Positions 6,498-11,598 of a stretch of 11,598 nucleotides of DNA are shown one piece after another (within the stretch, counting starts at the first letter, position 1; every line of letters begins with the position of its first letter). The DNA is from JAGUYA01 sp043802425. Lineage in GTDB: Bacteria; Omnitrophota; Gorgyraeia; Gygaellales; Profunditerraquicolaceae. Where the stretch lies: contig JAZDLA010000053.1 of assembly GCA_043802425.1 (NCBI GenBank), positions 1-11,598 on the forward strand, read 5' to 3'. Under the pieces are notes generated by a model. It saw nothing but the letters and a program-made list of their open reading frames with translations. It had not been told where the DNA came from and did no database searches. Made by a program: the position numbers and the translations under genes.

Positions 6498-6979
6498 GCG
6501 TAATTACACATTATTATCCTATAGCTTTAAATCTAAAAAATAAACTTGCCCTGGTGGTCGGGGGCGGTGAGGTTTCTGAGCGTAAAGTCAAAGGCCTGTT
6601 GAAAACTGGCGCCAGAGTTACTATAGTTTCGCCGGAAATGACTCCTCTTTTAAGGCGTTTAGCCAGGCAGCGCAAGGTTAAATGGGTAAAGAGACCGGTA
6701 AAAGAGCCGGATGTGGCAGGAGCCAATATTATCATTGCTGCCACTTCGGATCAAGCGGTAAATAGAAGGGTGAGCCTTTGGGCTAAGCAGCGCAAGATTC
6801 TGGTGAATGCAGTAGACCGGCCCCGATTAAGTGATTTTATTTCACCGGCAGTTTTACGCGCTGCTAAGGCAATAGTGGCAGTTTATACAAACGGGAGAGA
6901 CCCCCTGCTTAGCAAAGATTTAAAAGATTTTTTAAAGGAGCACTGGGATGTATTTTTATCTTATCGGCATAGACTATAA
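6494..6979 (+). CDS. Precorrin-2 dehydrogenase / sirohydrochlorin ferrochelatase (SirC/Met8 type)
   Basis: It oxidises precorrin-2 to sirohydrochlorin with NAD and may also insert iron to give siroheme. The family N-terminus HYYPIALNLKNK leads into the NAD-binding LVVGGGEVSERKV (glycines at 23-25). IIAATSDQAVNRRV follows, then NAVDRPRLSDFISPA, where D108 matches the catalytic aspartate of CysG (D104 in Salmonella), and TNGRDPLLSKDLKDFL. At 161 aa it resembles short stand-alone forms without the helical CysG dimerisation region, so chelatase activity is uncertain. The ATG at 6494 forms an ATGA overlap with cysH and places the YYP motif at the expected distance; a start at 6452 would add 14 residues, MRRRMRDTHPPLKG, unlike the family. 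The 3' end overlaps hemA by 32 bases, which include the hemA start. Confidence 0.9.
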   Translation: MSVITHYYPIALNLKNKLALVVGGGEVSERKVKGLLKTGARVTIVSPEMTPLLRRLARQRKVKWVKRPVKEPDVAGANIIIAATSDQAVNRRVSLWAKQRKILVNAVDRPRLSDFISPAVLRAAKAIVAVYTNGRDPLLSKDLKDFLKEHWDVFLSYRHRL

Positions 6980-7910
6980 AACAGCACCGCTAGGCCCAAG
7001 AGAACATTTTTATTGCCAGCGCCCTGCGATTATTGATTTCTGGAAGACTAAAGAGGCAGCGCTGCTTTTTACTTGTAGCCGTATTGAAATCTACATAGCT
7101 ACTCAAGATACAGATACGGCCTTTGGCTACCTTAGAGAATTTTCTAAAGCGTATCCAGATTTATTTAAGTATGCATACGTAAAATACGGAGAGAAAGAAG
7201 TTTTTCGGCATGCTTTGCGTTTAGCTAGCGGTTTGGAATCACAGCTAGAGGGTGAATTACAAATTTTTCAACAACTTGATCATTGGCATAGACACGGGTA
7301 TTTACCTTTTGCGTTGGATGGACTCTGGGGGAATGCTTTATCTTTAGCTAGAGATATCCGGGCCCAAAGCGGTCTCAACGATGATGGGAATAATATAGCA
7401 GGAGTAGTTTATGCTGATCTAAGTAAACGCTTCAAGTCAGTTCAAACCTTCGAAATTATAGTAGTAGGCACAGGTAAGATCGCCGGGCTCCTGGCCAGAT
7501 ACCGTCAAGGGCGGATACGCCTTAATTTTGTGGCGCATAAAAATTACGAGAAGGCTAAAGAGTTGGCAGGAATTGCGCAAGGAAGAGTATTCTTACTAAA
7601 AGATTTACCAGAGTTACTATTAAAAACTGATGCTTTAATCAGCGCTACTTCCAGCCCCCACTATGTTTTAAAGAGGAAGGATTTTTTAAATATGCGCCAT
7701 CCCTTTTATATTTATGATTTAGCCTTACCAAGAGATGTAGAGCCAGCTGTCAGAGAATTACCCGGCATATTTTTGCAAAACCTTGATGATTTAACAGAGG
7801 CTATCCATCAGTTTAATCAAGGCAACCAGGAGAATATTCATTTTACCAACCGGTTAGTAGCAGCGGCTATAGAAGGTCATCCAGAGGCAGCTTATGCCAA
7901 AAATTATTAA
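6948..7910 (+). CDS. hemA: Glutamyl-tRNA reductase lacking the C-terminal dimerisation domain
   Basis: HemA reduces glutamyl-tRNA to glutamate semialdehyde, the first committed step of C5-pathway tetrapyrrole synthesis. The catalytic domain shows GIDYKTAPLGPREH (family: GxxHKTAPxxxRE), the nucleophile C43 in FTCSRIEIY, and RLASGLESQLEGELQI. The NADPH domain shows IIVVGTGKIAGLLA, AHKNYEKAKELA, DALISATSSPHYVL, and YDLALPRDVEPAV ... NLDDL. The protein stops about 45 residues after NLDDL, at 320 aa. Family members are usually 400-430 aa and continue through a long spinal helix into a dimerisation domain of roughly 90-100 residues, absent here. hemC begins inside the last 17 bases and the DNA after the stop is plainly hemC, so a simple frameshift does not explain it. 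AAAGGAG lies 7 bases before the ATG. Confidence 0.9.
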   Translation: MYFYLIGIDYKTAPLGPREHFYCQRPAIIDFWKTKEAALLFTCSRIEIYIATQDTDTAFGYLREFSKAYPDLFKYAYVKYGEKEVFRHALRLASGLESQLEGELQIFQQLDHWHRHGYLPFALDGLWGNALSLARDIRAQSGLNDDGNNIAGVVYADLSKRFKSVQTFEIIVVGTGKIAGLLARYRQGRIRLNFVAHKNYEKAKELAGIAQGRVFLLKDLPELLLKTDALISATSSPHYVLKRKDFLNMRHPFYIYDLALPRDVEPAVRELPGIFLQNLDDLTEAIHQFNQGNQENIHFTNRLVAAAIEGHPEAAYAKNY

Positions 7911-8547
7911 AACCGGAATCCGACCCAGCCTTTTGGCGCTAAAACAGGTAAAAGAGATACAGGGATTAGTGCCCAAGGTGCGCCTTGAGATTATCCCTAT
8001 TGAAACACGTGGCGATCAGGATAAAGTAACTCCGCTTATTGATGAAGAGGGGAGTGATTTCTTTAGCGCTGAAATTGAAGAGGCCTTATTGGCTGGGAGC
8101 ATAGATATAGCTATACATAGCGCCAAAGATTTAGAAAGAGATATACCCGATGGCCTGGTTATTGCCGCTTTAACTAAATCCATCAGCCCTGATGAATGCC
8201 TGGTTTCTCGCGGGAATGTTCCGTTAGATAAATTGCCTGCTGGTAGCTGTATTGCCACCAGTAGCCGTAAGCGCCAGGAGGCAATACTGCGCTTTCGACC
8301 AGATCTTAGGGTAACGGGAGTACGTGGTAATATTGATGAGCGCTTAGCGCAATTAGATAGCGGTAAGTTTGATGCCCTGGTTGTAGCGCACGCGGCCCTG
8401 ATCAGATTGGGCTTAGAGCAGAGGATTACCCAGATCATCCCGCAAGAGATTATTCCGCCGCATCCGTTACAGGGGAGGTTGGCTGTGCAGATTCGGAGCA
8501 ACCGGGAAGATTTGCTAGAGATTTTCAGGAGTATAGATGAAAGATAA
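7894..8547 (+). CDS. hemC: Hydroxymethylbilane synthase lacking domain 3 and the cofactor cysteine
   Basis: HemC joins four porphobilinogens into hydroxymethylbilane on a dipyrromethane cofactor. Domains 1 and 2 are clear: KTGIRPSLLALKQ, PIETRGDQ, FFSAEIEEALL, the catalytic D79 in HSAKDLERDIPDGL, TSSRKRQEAIL (family TSSLRRQ), VRGNIDERL (R144, R150) and PPHPLQGRLAVQIRS (family PAVGQGALAIExR). The protein ends at residue 217. Domain 3 (residues about 220-313 in E. coli) and its GGC motif, whose cysteine covalently carries the cofactor, are missing. The only cysteines are C102 and C119. cobA starts within the last 11 bases, leaving no room for a remnant. Either the cofactor is held otherwise, domain 3 is encoded elsewhere, or the mechanism differs. 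Identity as a HemC homologue is secure; normal activity is not. Confidence 0.88.
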   Translation: MPKIIKTGIRPSLLALKQVKEIQGLVPKVRLEIIPIETRGDQDKVTPLIDEEGSDFFSAEIEEALLAGSIDIAIHSAKDLERDIPDGLVIAALTKSISPDECLVSRGNVPLDKLPAGSCIATSSRKRQEAILRFRPDLRVTGVRGNIDERLAQLDSGKFDALVVAHAALIRLGLEQRITQIIPQEIIPPHPLQGRLAVQIRSNREDLLEIFRSIDER

Positions 8548-9271
8548 TAAGGGTAAAGTCTATATAGTCGGAGCAGGGCCCGGAGACTGGGAATTAATCA
8601 GCGTAAAAGGCCTTAAAAAAATAAAAGAGGCAGATGTTATCCTCTATGATTTCCTGGCTTCTTCTAAGTTATTAAGTTTTGCGAAAAAGGGCGCTTTAGT
8701 TATATGCGTAGGTAAACAAGACGGCCTGCATTTAAAAGAACAAAATGAAATTAATAAATTGCTTTTTCAAAATGCAAGAAAAGGAAGAATAGTGGTGCGC
8801 TTAAAAGGCGGAGATCCGCTTGTTTTTAGTAGGGGCATTGAAGAGATTCTCTACCTGAAAAAGAAAAAAATAGATTTTGAAATTATTCCCGGCATCACTT
8901 CGGCTTTTGCCGCGCCGGAAAGTTTCGGTATCCCCTTAACCAGAAGAGGTAAATTTTCATCAGTCGCGGTCCTTACGGGAAGAAAAAGTAATGGCGCCGG
9001 TATTGATGCGCCGGCCTGCGATACCTTGATTTATCTGATGGCGGTCAGGAACATCAGCGAGGTGGTAAGGGCAATCCTTAAATCCGGTCGGTCTGAATCG
9101 ACCCCCTGCGCTTTTATCGAACGCGCCACCACTAAGGAAGAAAGAATTGTCACGGGAAATCTGGGGAATATTTCTGGTAAGGTTAAAAAGTTTTCTGTGC
9201 GTGCGCCGGCAGTATTGGCGGTAGGCGAAATTGTAAATTACGGAAAGAGGATATATGGGTATAAGTATTAA
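8537..9271 (+). CDS. cobA: Uroporphyrinogen-III C-methyltransferase (SUMT)
   Basis: It adds two SAM-derived methyl groups to uroporphyrinogen III to give precorrin-2, the branch point to siroheme and cobalamin. The 244-aa protein has the full SUMT pattern: VYIVGAGPGDWELISVKG at the N-terminus, the VVRLKGGDPLVFSRG loop, IIPGITSAFAAPESFGIPLTRR, the YLMAV stretch and a terminal PAVLAVGEIV. No HemD domain is fused at the C-terminus, although CobA-HemD fusions are common at this place in clostridial-type heme clusters. AGGAG (8527-8531) lies 5 bases before the ATG, inside hemC. The gene overlaps hemC by 11 and hemB by 17 bases. With the SirC-type gene upstream and a sulfite reductase downstream, its product here is most likely used for siroheme. 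Confidence 0.95.
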   Translation: MKDNKGKVYIVGAGPGDWELISVKGLKKIKEADVILYDFLASSKLLSFAKKGALVICVGKQDGLHLKEQNEINKLLFQNARKGRIVVRLKGGDPLVFSRGIEEILYLKKKKIDFEIIPGITSAFAAPESFGIPLTRRGKFSSVAVLTGRKSNGAGIDAPACDTLIYLMAVRNISEVVRAILKSGRSESTPCAFIERATTKEERIVTGNLGNISGKVKKFSVRAPAVLAVGEIVNYGKRIYGYKY

Positions 9272-10166
9272 GAAAGATGATTTTATCTATCCCTATTTTG
9301 TCATAGGCCAAAGGAATAAAAAACAGGAAATCAAATTATTCCCCGGAATATTTAGATTCTCTATTGACCGGTTGCTAAAAGATATTGCGCAACTGCACTC
9401 CCTGGGTTTAAGAAAGATTTTATTGTTTGGGATTACGGATAAGAAAGATAATATCGGGTATTCGGCTTATCAGGATGATAATATTGTGGCGGCTGCTCTC
9501 AGATGCATAAAAAAAGAATTTAAGGACTTAACGCTAATCACCGATGTCTGTCTGTGCGCCTATACTACGCACGGCCATTGCGGTCTGCTCAAGGATGGCA
9601 GCAGAAAAATAGATCAAGAGCGCACACTAAAGGCCCTGGCGGATATGGCGTTATCGCATGCGGATGCTGGAGCAGATTGGGTTGCCCCTTCAGCGATGGC
9701 CAAAAAACAGGTGCAGGTGATTAGGGGGGCTTTAGATAAGGCCGGGCTTGGCAAGACGAAAATCCTGGGTTATTCTGCGAAATTCGCTTCTAATTTTTAT
9801 GGGCCATTTAGAAAAGCGGCAGATTCTAGTCCCAAGTTTGGAGACAGGAAGGGTTATCAGCTTGATTTTGCTGATGGGCAGGCTGCTTTAAGGGAGATCA
9901 AGGCAGACATACGTGAGGGCGCGGATGCAGTCATGGTCAAACCGGCGTTAAGTTATTTAGATGTGATTAAAGAAGCTTCTGAAAAGTTTCGTTATCCTTT
10001 GGTTGTTTTTAATGTAAGCGGAGAATATTCTCTAGTGAAATATGGGGTAAGACAGGGGCTTTGGGAGGAGAAGAAGATGGTTTTTGAGGTGGTTACTTCT
10101 ATTAAACGCGCAGGCGCGGATTTAATCATCAGTTATCATGCTAAAGATATCGCGAGGTGGATTTAG
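9255..10166 (+). CDS. hemB: Porphobilinogen synthase (ALA dehydratase), zinc type, without the N-terminal arm
   Basis: HemB condenses two 5-aminolevulinate molecules to porphobilinogen. Both substrate-binding lysines are present, K176 in GYSAKFASNFYGPFR and K229 in MVKPALSYLD. DVCLCAYTTHGHCG supplies C99, C101 and C109, the three-cysteine zinc site. VSGEY and AGADLIISYHAKDIARW close the family pattern. Two oddities stand out. First, DFIYPYFV begins at residue 9, whereas family members usually have about 30 residues before it that form an arm wrapping a neighbouring subunit. An in-frame TAA at 9234-9236 rules out an upstream start. Second, the conserved APSDMMDGR reads APSAMAKKQ. The gene overlaps cobA by 17 bases and its stop overlaps the likely hemL start (TAGTG). 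Confidence 0.93.
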   Translation: MGISIKKDDFIYPYFVIGQRNKKQEIKLFPGIFRFSIDRLLKDIAQLHSLGLRKILLFGITDKKDNIGYSAYQDDNIVAAALRCIKKEFKDLTLITDVCLCAYTTHGHCGLLKDGSRKIDQERTLKALADMALSHADAGADWVAPSAMAKKQVQVIRGALDKAGLGKTKILGYSAKFASNFYGPFRKAADSSPKFGDRKGYQLDFADGQAALREIKADIREGADAVMVKPALSYLDVIKEASEKFRYPLVVFNVSGEYSLVKYGVRQGLWEEKKMVFEVVTSIKRAGADLIISYHAKDIARWI

Positions 10167-11416
10167 TGGTTGTAACTAACAAAAAATTATTCCAGAAGGC
10201 TAAACATCTTCTGGTCGGGGGAGTGAGTAGCCCGGTGCGCGCTTTTAATTATGTAGGCGGTGAGCCGATATTAATTAAAAAAGGCCAAGGCGTCAGGATT
10301 TATGATTATGACGGGAAAGAGTATATCGATTATGTATTTTCCTGGGGGAGTTTAATTTTGGGCCATGCTTTTCCTGCGGTGGTGCGCGCGGTAAAAAAAG
10401 CCGCTGATCTGGGATTAAGTTTTGGCACTACCCATGCCGCGGAAATAGAATTAGCTGTCCTGATCCGCAAGGCCATTCCTGCTATTGAGAAGATCAGGTT
10501 TGTAAATTCAGGCACAGAAGCAGTGATGGGTGCAGTCAGGCTAGCCCGTGCTTATACTAAAAGAAATAAGATTGTAAAATTTTCCCACTCCTACCACGGC
10601 CACGCAGATTATCTGCTGGTAAAAGGAGGTTCTGGTCTGGCTACGTTTAAACTTCCTGCTAGCGCTGGGGTCCCGGATGCTTTTGTAAAAGATACTTTGG
10701 TTGTGCCATTCGGCGACAGGGCAATAATTGAGAAGCTCTTCAAGAGACACGGCCGAGAAATTGCAGCAGTATTATTTGAACCGGTGGGTGGTAACTATGG
10801 TGTTATTGCCCCGGATATTGATTTCTTGAAATATCTCAGGGCCATTACCAAAAGATACGGCACTTTATTGATTGCTGATGAGGTAATTACGGGTTTTCGT
10901 TTTCATTTCGGTTCTTTTACCTATGCATCCGGCATAGATACGGATTTAATCTGTCTGGGTAAGATTATCGGAGGCGGTTTGCCAGTAGGCGCTTACGCAG
11001 GCCGCCAAGAAATAATGAACCAGTTGGCACCGTTAGGTAAAGTCTATCAGGCCTCTACTTTCTCCGGGAATCCCGTAGTTATGCAGGCAGGCCTTGCGAC
11101 CTTGAAAGCCCTGGTAAAATTAAAAATGGGGTATAAGCGAATTACGCAATTAACAGAATATCTTGCGCAAAAGATAGAACGCGAAGCGGCGCTACTGGAT
11201 ATTGATTTAAAAGTAAACCGTTTCGGTTCTCTGTTTAACTTGCGCTTTAAAGACCGGGAGAGCTTTGCAAAATTCTATCGAGGCTTACTCAGCTTAGGAG
11301 TTTATTTTGCGCCGTCAGAGTTTGAGGCAAATTTTTTATCCTTAGCGCAGACAAAAAAAGACATTGCTAAAACTATTGTGCAGGTAAAATTAGCCTTGCA
11401 GAGGCTAAGAAAATAA
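10166..11416 (+). CDS. hemL: Glutamate-1-semialdehyde 2,1-aminomutase
   Basis: A PLP enzyme that turns glutamate semialdehyde, the HemA product, into 5-aminolevulinate for HemB. It is essentially full length (about 416 aa). It shows LLVGGVSSPVRAFNYVGGEP at the N-terminus, the small-domain entry YDYDGKEYIDYVFSWGSLILGH, RFVNSGTEAVMGAVRLARA, FSHSYHGHADYLLV, the PLP-contacting aspartate in LIADEVITGFR, and the Schiff-base lysine in CLGKIIGGGLPVGAY. No defect is visible, in contrast to HemA, HemB and HemC. Two GTG starts are possible, 10157 and 10166. I prefer 10166 because AGGTGG (10155-10160) lies 5 bases before it and it forms a TAGTG overlap with hemB; the earlier start adds only three residues. 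Confidence 0.95.
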   Translation: MVVTNKKLFQKAKHLLVGGVSSPVRAFNYVGGEPILIKKGQGVRIYDYDGKEYIDYVFSWGSLILGHAFPAVVRAVKKAADLGLSFGTTHAAEIELAVLIRKAIPAIEKIRFVNSGTEAVMGAVRLARAYTKRNKIVKFSHSYHGHADYLLVKGGSGLATFKLPASAGVPDAFVKDTLVVPFGDRAIIEKLFKRHGREIAAVLFEPVGGNYGVIAPDIDFLKYLRAITKRYGTLLIADEVITGFRFHFGSFTYASGIDTDLICLGKIIGGGLPVGAYAGRQEIMNQLAPLGKVYQASTFSGNPVVMQAGLATLKALVKLKMGYKRITQLTEYLAQKIEREAALLDIDLKVNRFGSLFNLRFKDRESFAKFYRGLLSLGVYFAPSEFEANFLSLAQTKKDIAKTIVQVKLALQRLRK

Positions 11417-11428
11417 CCGGAGAAGGCT

Positions 11429-11598
11429 ATGGCAGAAATTAATTATGAATCTTTAAAAAAACGCGGGTTTTTACGTCAGAAGCAGGAGGGGCTCTTTGTT
11501 TTACGCACGCGCATGCCCGCAGGGATTTATGCGCATAAGCACCTGGAAAAAATAAAGGAGATATCCCAAAAGTATGCAAAAGGATTTGTGCATCTTAC
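11429..11598 (+). CDS. Siroheme sulfite (nitrite) reductase, N-terminal part (cut by right edge)
   Basis: The first 56 residues of a gene that leaves the window. The sequence KKRGFLRQKQEGLFVLRTRMP, then AGIYAHKHLEKIKEIS and KYAKGFVHLT, matches the N-terminal ferredoxin-like half-domain of the siroheme/4Fe-4S sulfite and nitrite reductase family, of the compact, Dsr/Asr-related kind rather than large CysI. The family's catalytic cysteines lie beyond the edge, so sulfite versus nitrite specificity is not seen directly. Context favours sulfite: an APS reductase and a complete set of siroheme genes precede it in the same unit. The ATG at 11429 follows GGAGAAGG by a few bases, and the gap from hemL is 12 bases. 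Confidence 0.82.
   Translation, partial: MAEINYESLKKRGFLRQKQEGLFVLRTRMPAGIYAHKHLEKIKEISQKYAKGFVHL

Noticed and set aside
7870..7960. Frameshift that would restore the HemA C-terminal domain
   Set aside because: The DNA following the hemA stop encodes the well-conserved HemC N-terminus, leaving no place for the missing residues.
1..11598. tRNA, rRNA, CRISPR arrays, insertion sequences or phage genes
   Set aside because: None seen: no spaced direct repeats, no transposase or integrase frames, and no cloverleaf-like or rRNA-like segments recognised by eye.

Overview
The window appears to come from an uncultured anaerobic or microaerophilic bacterium of moderate GC content, with dense operons, strong AGGAGG ribosome binding sites and short intergenic gaps. 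The gene mix (CusA-type pump, archaeal-type Thi4 under a TPP riboswitch, Fe-S APS reductase and a siroheme cluster) would fit a candidate phylum such as Omnitrophota, or a sulfur-metabolising Firmicute or Desulfobacterota relative. That placement is inference, not something the sequence proves. Every convincing gene lies on the + strand.

Region 1 (1-3960) is the 3' part of a copper/silver efflux operon. It holds the C-terminus of a CusB-like periplasmic adaptor, a complete CusA-like RND pump that keeps the methionine triad, and a small secreted YHS-domain protein that probably binds metal.

Region 2 (3961-5230) is an independent thiamin unit: a sigma70-type promoter, a TPP riboswitch, an intrinsic terminator, about 190 bases of leader with two large inverted repeats, thi4 (thiazole synthase) and a strong terminator. 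This Thi4 carries a cysteine where archaeal sulfide-using enzymes have histidine, which suggests a single-turnover (suicide) enzyme.

Region 3 (5275 to the right edge) is one long transcription unit for making sulfide. A consensus promoter sits directly at the first codon of a 46-residue leader ORF whose last 17 residues include seven Cys/Met. A 13-14 bp hairpin follows, and then DUF2061, cysH (APS reductase), a precorrin-2 dehydrogenase (sirC/met8 type), hemA, hemC, cobA, hemB, hemL and the start of a siroheme sulfite reductase. Most of the genes after cysH overlap. The logic is coherent: glutamyl-tRNA to ALA (HemA, HemL), to porphobilinogen (HemB), to hydroxymethylbilane (HemC), to precorrin-2 (CobA), to sirohydrochlorin (SirC), giving the siroheme used by the sulfite reductase that acts on sulfite made by CysH.

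The most unusual point is that three successive tetrapyrrole enzymes are each cut short at a domain boundary. HemA lacks its C-terminal dimerisation domain. HemC lacks the whole of domain 3, including the cysteine that holds the dipyrromethane cofactor. HemB lacks its N-terminal assembly arm. In addition, no hemD (uroporphyrinogen III synthase) is present where it is usually found. The other striking point is the Cys/Met-rich leader ORF plus hairpin, a candidate attenuator that would sense sulfur amino acid supply.
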